DNA of 64,000 nucleotides. Source: Mycobacterium sp. 852013-50091_SCH5140682 (GTDB taxonomy: Bacteria; Actinomycetota; Actinomycetes; Mycobacteriales; Mycobacteriaceae). The notes under the pieces are model-generated. The model saw nothing but the letters and a program-made list of their open reading frames with translations, had not been told where the DNA came from and did no database searches. The stretch lies in NCBI RefSeq assembly GCF_001665685.1, contig NZ_LZTB01000038.1, positions 1 to 64,000 on the forward strand, given 5' to 3'. The position numbers and the translations under genes were made by a program. Of the stretch, positions 17,038-24,799 are shown piece after piece (position 1 is the first letter of the stretch; the number at the start of each line of letters is the position of its first letter).

Positions 17038-18084
17038 TCAGGACGGCGTGTACCCCGGCTTCGCCAGCAGATCCCGAATCCCCGCATCGATGAAATCGGT
17101 GTCCGTGGGGTTCACCCCGCCCCCGGCGAAGTGCCCCCAGATGCCGGGGATGACCCGCACTTCACCCTGAGGAATGAACTGGCTCGCCCACTGCTCGTCT
17201 TCGGGCGGAAAGTACAGATCCTTTTCGGCAGGCATCGCCAGCAGCGGACATTTGATGGACGCCAGCGCCTTCTCCACATCACCGCCGAACCCTGGTGTGT
17301 TGCCGACGTTTCCGCTGTGCCAGGTCCGCAGCATCGCGATGAGATTGTTGGGATCGCGTCCGTCGCGGAAGAAGTTCTCCCAGAACCCGTAGAGAAAATC
17401 ATCGAACGACGTGAAGCCGAGCTCACGCCAGGCCTCCTGCCAATAGAACGCCTGCGAGTAGCCCCAGCCCGAGTAGACCCGGGCGAAAGCCCGTAATCCC
17501 TTGACCGGCAGCCGCTCCGGTGAGTAATCGCCGTCGGCCCACACCGCGTCCGCCGTCAGGGCGAAGATCAACGACTCGAGGAACACCTTGTTGTGTGGCG
17601 CGGTGATGCTCGACCCGCAGAACGGCGCGGCGCGCTGCACCATCTCGGGATGACTCACCGCCCACTGGTAGGTCTGCCCGGCACCCATGGACCATCCGGT
17701 GACGAGTGCGATGGTCGATATCCCGAACTTCTCCGTGACGAGTTTGTGCTGCGCCTCCACCTGGTCGTAGAACGTCACATCGGGAAAGCGGGCCCGGTCA
17801 TACGGAGCCGGCGTATTCGACGGCGAGGACGACAACCCGTTGCCGAGCATGTTGGGCACGATGATGAACCACTCGTCGGGGTTGAGCGCCTTGTCGGTGC
17901 CGATGAGCCATTCGTTGTCCGTGTGCCACCCCGAATACCAAGTGGGATAGACGATCACGTTGGTCTTGTCGGAGTTCAGTGTGCCGTAGGTCTGGTACGC
18001 GAGCGTCGCATTGCGCAGCGTGAAACCGCTCTGCAGGGTGACGTCGCCAAGGTCGAAATATTCGGCATCAGTGGGCGCTGGCAC
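17038..18084 (-). CDS. Alpha/beta hydrolase, homoserine acetyltransferase-like
   Basis: This 348-residue alpha/beta-hydrolase-fold protein belongs to the MetX-like group. It shows the nucleophile elbow GWSMGAGQ (Ser), the aspartate in AEKDLYFPP and the histidine in GIWGHFAGGG. The N-terminal YQTYGTLNSDKTNVIVYPTWYSG resembles MetX, but the homoserine-binding signature is weak and the protein is probably a hydrolase or acyltransferase of other specificity. The GTG at 18084 (VPAPTDAEYF) is chosen because GGAAGGA lies 7 bases upstream; an upstream ATG at 18114 reads through that site. It is divergent from an SDR gene (155 bases). Confidence 0.85.
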   Translation of the reverse strand: MPAPTDAEYFDLGDVTLQSGFTLRNATLAYQTYGTLNSDKTNVIVYPTWYSGWHTDNEWLIGTDKALNPDEWFIIVPNMLGNGLSSSPSNTPAPYDRARFPDVTFYDQVEAQHKLVTEKFGISTIALVTGWSMGAGQTYQWAVSHPEMVQRAAPFCGSSITAPHNKVFLESLIFALTADAVWADGDYSPERLPVKGLRAFARVYSGWGYSQAFYWQEAWRELGFTSFDDFLYGFWENFFRDGRDPNNLIAMLRTWHSGNVGNTPGFGGDVEKALASIKCPLLAMPAEKDLYFPPEDEQWASQFIPQGEVRVIPGIWGHFAGGGVNPTDTDFIDAGIRDLLAKPGYTPS

Positions 18085-18239
18085 GATGGGTTCCTTCCGG
18101 GTGTCACCGGACAATTATTTCCAAATGGGCATAACAGGTTTGAACCTACACGCTCGTCGGGCCGGATCAAGTGCAACGGCCAAATCGCCCGGACCACCTC
18201 AGGCGCCCGACGGTACGGGGCCGTTCCTAGACTCGTCGC

Positions 18240-19109
18240 ATGAGCAAGAGCCCGCTGCGCCGGCTGTCCGAACAGCTGTTGCTGACCAGCATGCGTCCCC
18301 CGCTGACCGACCGGTTGCACACGCGCGACGACATCGACATCGCCGGCAAGCGCATCCTGCTGACGGGGGCATCCTCCGGCATCGGCGAGGCCGCCGCCGA
18401 GAAGCTGGCCGCCCGCGGTGCCACCGTGGTGGCCGTGGCCCGTCGTCAGGACCTCCTCGGCGATCTCGTCGGCCGCATCACCGCCGACGGCGGCGAGGCC
18501 GTGGCGCACGCCGTCGACCTGTCGGACATGGACGCGATCGACGACCTGGTCGCGACCGTCGAGCGCGACCTTGGCGGCGTGGACATCTTGATCAACAACG
18601 CCGGACGGTCGATCCGACGCCCGCTGGCCGAATCGCTGGACCGCTGGCACGACGTCGAACGGACCATGACGCTCAACTACTACTCACCGCTGCGGCTCAT
18701 CCGCGGACTGGCCCCGGGCATGCGCGAGCGCCGCGACGGGCACATCATCAACGTGTCGACCTGGGGCGTGATGAACGAATCCTCACCGCTGTTCGCGGTG
18801 TACAACGCTTCGAAGGCGGCGCTCAGCGCGGTCAGCAGGGTGATCGAGACCGAATGGTCCGCAGCCGGTGTGCATTCCACGACGCTGTACTACCCGTTGG
18901 TGAAGACCCCGATGATCGCGCCGACCCGCGCCTACGACAACCTGCCCGGGCTCTCGGCGAGCGAGGCCGCCGACTGGATGGTGACCGCGACCCGCACCCG
19001 CCCCGTGCAGATCGCGCCGCGGATGGCCGTGACGGCCAAAGCACTCAACACCGTGGCCCCCGGGCTTGTCGACGCCATGATGAAAAGGCAGCGCGTCCAG
19101 CCGGTCTGA
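18240..19109 (+). CDS. Short-chain dehydrogenase/reductase
   Basis: This 289-residue SDR has an N-terminal extension of about 35 residues, then TGASSGIG (42-49), INNAG (118-122), S173, and Y188/K192 (YNASK). The C-terminal tail is rich in basic residues and could contact membrane lipid. It matches the SDR that accompanies menB in M. tuberculosis (Rv0547c-type, from memory). It is followed 44 bases later by a VOC protein in the same direction. The substrate is unknown, and an acyl or lipid ketone is only a guess. Confidence 0.88.
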   Translation: MSKSPLRRLSEQLLLTSMRPPLTDRLHTRDDIDIAGKRILLTGASSGIGEAAAEKLAARGATVVAVARRQDLLGDLVGRITADGGEAVAHAVDLSDMDAIDDLVATVERDLGGVDILINNAGRSIRRPLAESLDRWHDVERTMTLNYYSPLRLIRGLAPGMRERRDGHIINVSTWGVMNESSPLFAVYNASKAALSAVSRVIETEWSAAGVHSTTLYYPLVKTPMIAPTRAYDNLPGLSASEAADWMVTATRTRPVQIAPRMAVTAKALNTVAPGLVDAMMKRQRVQPV

Positions 19110-19153
19110 CGTGTCGGGGCACACAGACCGCGGCCCGATGGTAGACATCAGCT

Positions 19154-19537
19154 ATGGAGATCCTGGCCAGCCGGATGCTGATCCGGCCGGTGGACTACCC
19201 GAAATCGGTGGAGTTCTACCGTGATGGCATCGGTCTGGCGATCGCTCGCGAGTACCCCGGCGGCACGGTCTTCTATGCCGGGCAGTCGCTCATCGAGTTG
19301 GCGGGCCATCACTCCCCCAGCGAATCCGGCGTCTTTCCGGGGGCGTTGTGGCTGCAGGTGCGCGACGTCTACGCCACCCAGGCCGAGCTGGAGGGCCGCG
19401 GCGTGCCGATCGCCCGGGCGGCCCAAGAGGAACCGTGGGGTCTGCACGAGATGCACGTGAGCGACCCCGACGGCGTGACGCTGATCTTCGTCCAGGTCCC
19501 CGACACTCACCCGCTGCGCCGCGACACCCGACAATAA
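19154..19537 (+). CDS. VOC/glyoxalase-superfamily protein
   Basis: This is a 127-residue protein with two beta-alpha-beta-beta-beta modules of the vicinal oxygen chelate superfamily: LASRMLIRPVDYPKSVEFYRDGIGL in the first half and PWGLHEMHVSDPDGVTLIFVQ in the second. Possible metal ligands are H and E residues in the second module, but a full glyoxalase I set is not apparent. It corresponds to an Rv0546c-type gene next to the SDR. A strong bidirectional terminator hairpin follows at 19552-19581. Confidence 0.85.
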   Translation: MEILASRMLIRPVDYPKSVEFYRDGIGLAIAREYPGGTVFYAGQSLIELAGHHSPSESGVFPGALWLQVRDVYATQAELEGRGVPIARAAQEEPWGLHEMHVSDPDGVTLIFVQVPDTHPLRRDTRQ

Positions 19538-19551
19538 TGAGCCAGAAATGA

Positions 19552-19581
19552 CGAAAACCCCTGCCGTGGCAGGGGTTTTCG
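19552..19581. terminator. Bidirectional intrinsic terminator
   Basis: A perfect 14-bp inverted repeat (CGAAAACCCCTGCC and its complement) with a 2-base centre ends in TTTTC on both strands. It lies between the convergent VOC gene (ends 19537) and the DUF3349/pitA operon (ends 19592), so it can serve both. Confidence 0.9.
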
Positions 19582-19591
19582 TGTGATGAGC

Positions 19592-19900
19592 TCAGCGTGA
19601 CGGCGTCGCCAACGGCCAGCCGACCGAGGCCAGCCGGGACGCCACCTGATGAATCTCTTCGGGATTCGGCGCCTTCTCGGTGATCTGCTGGATGGCGCGG
19701 TGGATCTCGTCGTCCGTCACCGGCGCGTCGCCGTTGCTGGACCGCAGGATCGTCTGCGCCGCCTTGATGACCTCGTCCTCGGTGAGGGAGCGCTTCAGCA
19801 GGGCCAGCAGAGGGAAGTAGTCCTTGGGCGGAACACCCTCCGGGTATCCCTGGTGTAGCCAACCCAGGACGTTGTCGATGACACTCGTGCCTTCAGTCAT
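19592..19900 (-). CDS. DUF3349 protein (pitA operon copy)
   Basis: This 102-residue all-helical cytosolic protein of the actinobacterial DUF3349 family contains WLHQGYPEGVPPKDYFPLLALL, LTEDEVIKAAQTIL and a C-terminal VASRLASVGWPL. The function is unknown. It is the last gene of the operon pitA, 2-TM protein, DUF3349, 10 bases after the middle gene. A paralogue sharing GYPEGVP and GWPL motifs lies on the other side of pitA (21743), directly before menE, so the locus carries two copies. Confidence 0.88.
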   Translation of the reverse strand: MTEGTSVIDNVLGWLHQGYPEGVPPKDYFPLLALLKRSLTEDEVIKAAQTILRSSNGDAPVTDDEIHRAIQQITEKAPNPEEIHQVASRLASVGWPLATPSR

Positions 19901-19910
19901 GGTGGTCAGC

Positions 19911-20192
19911 TCACTTAGGGAGGAAGGGGACGGGGTTGAAACCGAAGTGGTGGATGATCGTGGTCTTGGTGATGTAGAGAATCGCGATCACGATCACCGC
20001 CGCGACGACTGCGAACAGCAGCAGTCCCAGGGCCTTGAGCGCCTGGTTGGGCGCCGAGACCGTACCGTCCTCGTGCGTGCCACCGGCACCGCTGGAGTAC
20101 GCGACCAGGCCGGTCGCGAACACTGCAGGCAGCCCGGCGCCGAGAATCAGCCCGACCAGCAGCACCTTGAAAATGGCTTCTACATAAGTCAT
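19911..20192 (-). CDS. Small two-TM membrane protein in the pitA operon
   Basis: This 93-residue integral membrane protein has TM1 at about 5-29 (AIFKVLLVGLILGAGLPAVFATGL), a short loop with TH-ED residues, TM2 at about 51-73 (ALGLLLFAVVAAVIVIAILYI) and a short C-terminal tail. It follows pitA by 36 bases and precedes DUF3349. The constant association with PitA (Rv0544c-type neighbour) suggests an accessory or regulatory subunit of the phosphate transporter, but this is inference. Confidence 0.85.
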   Translation of the reverse strand: MTYVEAIFKVLLVGLILGAGLPAVFATGLVAYSSGAGGTHEDGTVSAPNQALKALGLLLFAVVAAVIVIAILYITKTTIIHHFGFNPVPFLPK

Positions 20193-20228
20193 CTGTCAGT
20201 CCCTATTCGTTGCGTGTCGGAGTCCGGG

Positions 20229-21476
20229 TCAGACCGCTGCGGCTTTGTCGCCGCTTTTGGTGGCCTCGCGGACCTCGGCGGGCACCACGGAGTTGGTCGT
20301 GTCGTCCCAATCGGCGTTGACGTTCTTGGAGTCGACCTTCTGCTGCTGGGCGCGCCACCACATGTAGCCGGACAGCGCCACCAGGATCAGGAAGATGAGG
20401 CCGTCGCCGGCCAGAGCCGAACCGGTGACCGACTCGACACCCTCGGACAGCCAGAAGGACAGCGCACCGACGATGCCCGCGGCGGGCAGCGTGACAAGCC
20501 ATGCCAGCGCCATGCGGCCTGCGACCGCCCAACGCACCTCGGCGCCGGGCTTGCCCACACCGCTACCGAGGATCGAACCGGTCGCCACGTGAGTGGTCGA
20601 CAGCGCCATACCGGCGGCCGAAGAGCTCAGGATGACCACTGCCGAGGAGGCCTCGGCCGCGAAGCCCTGCGGGGACTCGATCTCGACGAGACCCTTGCCC
20701 AGGGTGCGGATGACGCGCCAGCCGCCGATGTAGGTGCCCAGGCCGATGGCCAGCGCGCAGGACAGGATGATCCAGAACGGCAGGCCGTCCTTCTTCACAT
20801 CGCCGGTCAGGTGGCCGGTGGTGATGAGCGCAAGCGCGATGACACCCATGGTCTTCTGCGCGTCATTGGTGCCGTGAGCGAGGGCGACCAGCGAGGCGGT
20901 GGCGATCTGGCCCCAGCGGAAGCCTTCCTCGCGCCGCTTCTTGATGACGTTGCGGGTGATGCGGTACACCAGCCAGGTGCCAACCGCGGCAACGATTCCC
21001 GCGATCAGAGGTGACGCGACGGCCGGGATGAGCACCTTGGAGATGACGCCACTCCAGTTGACCCCGCTGCTGCCCAGCGCGGCGAGGCCGGCACCGATCA
21101 GACCGCCGAAGAGCGCATGCGACGAGCTGGACGGGATGCCGAAGAGCCAGGTGAGCAGATTCCAGAGGATGCCGCCGATGAGGCCCGCGAAGATGATGGT
21201 GAGGCCGGTCGACGAGGAGATCGACGGAAGTAGGTGGCCCGTTTTGCTGTCCTGCACCTTGATCACCGAAGTGGTGACCGTGACAGCCACCTCGACGGAG
21301 AGGAACGCGCCGACCAGGTTGAGGATGCCGGCAAGGAGAACAGCCGTCTTGGGCTTGAGGGCGCCCGTCGCGATGGAGGTCGCCATGGCATTGCCGGTAT
21401 CGTGAAAACCGTTTGTGAAGTCGAATGCCAGTGCTGTTGCTATCAACAACACCAGGATGATCAGCTCTGCGCTCAT
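20229..21476 (-). CDS. pitA: Low-affinity inorganic phosphate/metal transporter
   Basis: PitA is a proton-coupled phosphate (metal-phosphate) symporter in the inner membrane. The 415-residue protein has the PiT signature repeated in both halves: FDFTNGFHDTGNAMATSIATGAL (about 19-41) and ALAHGTNDAQKTMGVIALAL (about 208-227), with about ten TM helices and a central hydrophilic loop. The C-terminus (about 375-415) is a cytosolic hydrophilic tail. It heads an operon with a 2-TM protein and DUF3349. A PHO-box-like direct repeat (21572-21589) lies about 95 bases upstream of the start, implying control by the phosphate-sensing two-component system. Confidence 0.95.
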   Translation of the reverse strand: MSAELIILVLLIATALAFDFTNGFHDTGNAMATSIATGALKPKTAVLLAGILNLVGAFLSVEVAVTVTTSVIKVQDSKTGHLLPSISSSTGLTIIFAGLIGGILWNLLTWLFGIPSSSSHALFGGLIGAGLAALGSSGVNWSGVISKVLIPAVASPLIAGIVAAVGTWLVYRITRNVIKKRREEGFRWGQIATASLVALAHGTNDAQKTMGVIALALITTGHLTGDVKKDGLPFWIILSCALAIGLGTYIGGWRVIRTLGKGLVEIESPQGFAAEASSAVVILSSSAAGMALSTTHVATGSILGSGVGKPGAEVRWAVAGRMALAWLVTLPAAGIVGALSFWLSEGVESVTGSALAGDGLIFLILVALSGYMWWRAQQQKVDSKNVNADWDDTTNSVVPAEVREATKSGDKAAAV

Positions 21477-21571
21477 GGCGCTAATTCTGGGGGACTACTG
21501 GCAATTTTGACCAGCTGGGGCGTCACCTCGATTGGCCCTCCCATCAGGCAATTCAACTTATTCGGCGATGA

Positions 21572-21589
21572 GTTCACCGATTGTTCATC
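21572..21589. promoter_or_regulatory. PHO-box-like direct repeat upstream of pitA
   Basis: GTTCACC-GATT-GTTCATC: two 7-base units spaced by 4, the 11-bp periodicity of PHO boxes bound by PhoP (Streptomyces) and by SenX3-RegX3 in mycobacteria. It lies 95 bases upstream of the pitA start codon and 154 bases before the divergent DUF3349-menE pair. The match is seen; the regulator is inferred. Confidence 0.6.
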
Positions 21590-21742
21590 TTAGGGCTTCA
21601 AGGCGTTTGCCCGTGGCAACAATGCGCCGGACAGCTGCGATATGTTCACTGTGATCCGCAGCCCTCGACGGCACTACCATCGATGCAGTCTCCGTCGCAG
21701 TTCCCGGGATCCCCGCCCGGTCCCCCATCAGGAGTTGCCGCA

Positions 21743-22075
21743 GTGAACACCTTCCTCGCCAAGATCGCGGCTTGGCTCAAGTCCGGCTATCCGGAGGGAG
21801 TGCCCGACGCCGATCGGGTGCCCCTGCTGGCACTGCTGGCGCGCCGTCTCACCAACGACGAGGTCAAGGCCGTCGCCCAAGACCTCATCGACCGTGGAGA
21901 GTTCGACAAGTTCGACATCGGGGTGCAGATCACCCAGATCACCGATGAGCTGCCCCGCGCCGAAGACGTCGAACGGGTCCGCGAGCGGCTGGCCGCCAAG
22001 GGCTGGCCGCTGGACGATCCACGCGACAGCGAGAGCGGCGATGAGCGCCCCGACGGTACCGAGGGGTCGGCATAG
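21743..22075 (+). CDS. DUF3349 protein (menE-linked copy)
   Basis: This 110-residue helical protein has WLKSGYPEGVPDADRVPLL (aligned with the paralogue at 19592), LTNDEVKAVAQDLIDRG, ITDELPRAEDVERVRERLAAKGWPL and a polar acidic tail. The GTG at 21743 is chosen since AGGAG is 8 bases upstream; the longer frame from 21581 encodes unconserved proline-rich residues. It runs directly into menE, whose reading frame is open across this gene's stop. Function is unknown; association with menE parallels the Rv0543c-Rv0542c pair. Confidence 0.88.
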   Translation: MNTFLAKIAAWLKSGYPEGVPDADRVPLLALLARRLTNDEVKAVAQDLIDRGEFDKFDIGVQITQITDELPRAEDVERVRERLAAKGWPLDDPRDSESGDERPDGTEGSA

Positions 22076-22122
22076 CCACCCTGCGCCCGATCAGCGTCCG
22101 CGAAGCGGCGCCACTTCTGCCG

Positions 22123-23202
22123 GTGCTGGATAACGTGCTGGCCGGCCGGGATGCGGCGATCCTTCCGGTTCCCGCAGCCGACGACCGCCAGGCCTCGCTG
22201 CTCACCACGGCGCTGCGCGCCGGCTCCCCGATCGATGACGACGTCGCAGTGGTGGTGTCGACTTCGGGCACCACCGGCGCACCCAAGGGAGCACTGCTGA
22301 CCGCGGCCGCATTGCGAGCCAGCGCCGAGGCCACCCATCACCGGCTCGGTGGCACCGGGTGTTGGTTGCTGGCCCTGCCGGGCTACCACATCGCGGGGCT
22401 GCAGGTCCTGATCCGCAGCGTTGTCGCCGGCACCACACCGGTGTCGATCGCCCCGTCCTTCGACGTCGGCGACCTGCCCGGCGCGGTTGCGGCGATGGGC
22501 TCCGGGCGCAGATATGCGTCGCTGGTCGCGGTGCAGCTCGACAAGGCGCTGCGCGACGCAGGCGCGGCCGCCGCGCTCGCCGAACTCGACGCGGTGCTCA
22601 TCGGTGGTGGCCCGATGCCCGCAGGTGTTGCCGAACGGGCCGCGGCAGCCGGCATCACGGTGGTGCGGACATACGGGATGAGCGAAACCGCGGGCGGTTG
22701 CGTGTACGACGGGGTGGCCCTCGACGGGGTGGCCGTGCGCATCGTCGACGGCCGCATCGTGCTGGGCGGTGCCACCGTGGCGAAGGGCTACCGCAACCCG
22801 ATCAGCCCGGACCCGTTCGCCGAGCCAGGGTGGTTCCGCACCGATGACATTGGCGCCGTGGATGATTCGGGGGTCCTGCGCGTGCTGGGACGGGTCGACG
22901 ACGCGATCAGCACGGGCGGGCTGACCGTGCTGCCGCAGCTCGTCGAGTCAGCGCTGGCGACGCACCCGGCGATCGCCGACTGTGCGGTGTTCGGCGTCGC
23001 CGACGAACGACTCGGCCAGCGGGTGGTGGCCGCGGTGGTGCTGTCCTCCGCTGCCGCGCCACAAGTGGCCGAGTTGCGCGCCCACGTGGCCAAGACGCTC
23101 GATGCGACCGCGGCGCCTCGGGAGATCCACGTCGTCGACGAACTACCGCGGCGCGGCATCGGCAAGCTCGACCGTCGAGCGCTCGCGCGCCGCTTCGGCT
23201 GA
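22123..23202 (+). CDS. menE: o-Succinylbenzoate-CoA ligase (start uncertain)
   Basis: MenE activates o-succinylbenzoate to its CoA ester for MenB. It shows the P-loop TSGTTGAPKG (about 47-56), YGMSETAGGCVYDG, RTDDIGAVDD and the C-terminal IGKLDRR lysine, and is compact like other actinobacterial MenE. The first GTG is at 22123 (359 residues), but the frame is open back to 22045 and encodes plausible N-terminal sequence (TLRPISVREAAPLLPVLDNV) without any ATG, GTG or TTG. The true start may be a rare codon such as the ATA overlapping the DUF3349 stop (ATAG at 22072), or 22123 itself, which lacks a visible ribosome site. It overlaps or abuts DUF3349, so it is probably coupled. Confidence 0.9.
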   Translation: MLDNVLAGRDAAILPVPAADDRQASLLTTALRAGSPIDDDVAVVVSTSGTTGAPKGALLTAAALRASAEATHHRLGGTGCWLLALPGYHIAGLQVLIRSVVAGTTPVSIAPSFDVGDLPGAVAAMGSGRRYASLVAVQLDKALRDAGAAAALAELDAVLIGGGPMPAGVAERAAAAGITVVRTYGMSETAGGCVYDGVALDGVAVRIVDGRIVLGGATVAKGYRNPISPDPFAEPGWFRTDDIGAVDDSGVLRVLGRVDDAISTGGLTVLPQLVESALATHPAIADCAVFGVADERLGQRVVAAVVLSSAAAPQVAELRAHVAKTLDATAAPREIHVVDELPRRGIGKLDRRALARRFG

Positions 23203-23252
23203 TCCCGCCACGGGCCGGACAAGACGCTTGCCGACTTGGGCATCATGGATAC

Positions 23253-23867
23253 ATGCCCCAGGAAGTGACATCGGTAGACCAGCTGCGTGCCATCGTCGGG
23301 TTCCCCAACACGTACGTGGCCAACAAGGTGTCGCCGCGACTCTCCGAGGTCCAGCAGGACTGGCTGATGCACTCCCCGCTGGGCTTCGTGGCCACCACCG
23401 ACGCCGACGGCCGCGTCGACGTCTCCCCCAAGGGTGACCCGCCCGGTTTCGTGCACATCATCGACGACACCACCATCGCCATCCCCGAGCGGCCGGGCAA
23501 CAAACGGGTCGACGGGTATCTCAACGTGCTCCAGAACCCGCATGTCGGCACGGTGTTCCTGATTCCCGGCCGCGGCGACACCCTGCGGATCAACGGCACC
23601 GCCAAGATCCTTTCCGACGCAGACTATTTCGACGCTCTGGTGGTCGACGGCAAGCGGCCCATCCTCGCCCTGGAGATCGCCGTCGAGGAGGTTTTCTTCC
23701 ACTGCGCCAAGGCATTCTTGCGCTCTGACGCGTGGAAACCCGAATCCTGGAACCCGACGGCTGTGCCCAGCGTGGCGCAACTGGCCAGGGCGTTCAAGCC
23801 GGACCTGAGCCAGCGCGAACTCGACGACTACTACAGCGAAGACAACCTGCGCAAAATCCTCTATTAG
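23253..23867 (+). CDS. PPOX-class FMN-dependent flavoprotein (MSMEG_1061-type)
   Basis: This 204-residue split-barrel flavoprotein belongs to the pyridoxamine-phosphate-oxidase-like superfamily. It contains the family pattern WLMHSPLGFVATTDADGRVDVSPKGDPPGFVHIIDD, IPERPGNKRVDGYLNVLQNPHVGTVF, RINGTAKIL and FFHCAKAFLRSD...W. It probably binds FMN, and the reaction is unknown. Its stop overlaps that of the convergent acetyltransferase gene by a few bases (23864-23867). Confidence 0.88.
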   Translation: MPQEVTSVDQLRAIVGFPNTYVANKVSPRLSEVQQDWLMHSPLGFVATTDADGRVDVSPKGDPPGFVHIIDDTTIAIPERPGNKRVDGYLNVLQNPHVGTVFLIPGRGDTLRINGTAKILSDADYFDALVVDGKRPILALEIAVEEVFFHCAKAFLRSDAWKPESWNPTAVPSVAQLARAFKPDLSQRELDDYYSEDNLRKILY

Positions 23868-24700
23868 ACAGCGGATTTCACCAGCACCGCGCGGGTGTAG
23901 AGCAATTGAAAGCCGCGCCGCTGCACGTTCTGCTGGGATTGCGAACCGGGTGCGGTGGTCACGACGGCGATGTCACAGCCCGCGGCCGCGGCGTCGGCCA
24001 GCCGGGCGGCGAGCAGCGCCGTCTGCACGCCGCGTCTGCGGTACGCCGGGGCCGTCGCAGCACCGGTGAGCTGGGCTACGCCGTCGGCGAAGCGGGCGCT
24101 GCCACCGCCGGCCACCGCGCCGTCGCACAACGCGATATACGCTGCGGCGCCCGCCTTTTCCATGTCCCGCTCAACGCGCTCGATGACATCGCGCGGGAAC
24201 TCCTCATGGCTGGGCACACCGACACCGTCCGGGTGGGCGAACCCGTCGACCACCACATCCACCCACGCCGTCAGATCATCGGCGCGACGAACCTCGACAC
24301 CTGGCACCGACTGCTCGTCGCCCGTCGGTACCCGCCCGAGAATGTCCTCGAACCCGGCCACGTGGTACCCCCGTGCGGTCAGCATCGCCGCGATCGCCGG
24401 ATCCGCCAGAGTGGACAACTCCACCTGGGTGGCCGCACCGCGGCCGGCCATCATGTGTTCGACCTCACCGAGCAGCGCAGTGTCCGGCACCCCGTCGAAG
24501 CCGAGGCCCACCACCTTGTTCAGCGGTGAGTGGGGTTCGGCAAAACAGGCGTATCCGCCGGCCACCGGCACCGCGAGCACGTCGGCGCCGCGGCTCGCCG
24601 CTGCATGCGTCGCGGCGACGATGAGCTGCGTCTCGGCCCGCTCGATGCGGGCCGCCAGGTCAGTGCCGCAGAAGAGTACGTCGGTGTTCACGTCGCCCAC
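23864..24700 (-). CDS. GNAT N-acetyltransferase
   Basis: This 278-residue protein has a C-terminal GNAT domain: TGAATAPAYRRRGVQTALLAARLADAAAAGCDIAVVTTAPGSQSQQNVQRRGFQLLYTR carries motif A (RRRGVQ) and motif B. The N-terminal half (about 1-120) looks like a degenerate GNAT repeat. The acceptor is unknown. It converges with the PPOX gene with overlapping stops and is divergent from the membrane protein gene at 24800, about 100 bases away. Confidence 0.85.
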   Translation of the reverse strand: MGDVNTDVLFCGTDLAARIERAETQLIVAATHAAASRGADVLAVPVAGGYACFAEPHSPLNKVVGLGFDGVPDTALLGEVEHMMAGRGAATQVELSTLADPAIAAMLTARGYHVAGFEDILGRVPTGDEQSVPGVEVRRADDLTAWVDVVVDGFAHPDGVGVPSHEEFPRDVIERVERDMEKAGAAAYIALCDGAVAGGGSARFADGVAQLTGAATAPAYRRRGVQTALLAARLADAAAAGCDIAVVTTAPGSQSQQNVQRRGFQLLYTRAVLVKSAV

Positions 24701-24799
24701 GATCCCATCTGAATCGGGATAGTCGCCACCGGAAATTGGGTGAACGACGTCACCGAATGGTCAGACGCGGCCGCGCCTCGCCCGTTTAGGCTTGAGCGC

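Noticed and set aside
20229..20532. Secondary minus-strand frames inside pitA
   Set aside because: Wrong-frame arginine/glycine-rich shadows of the transporter.
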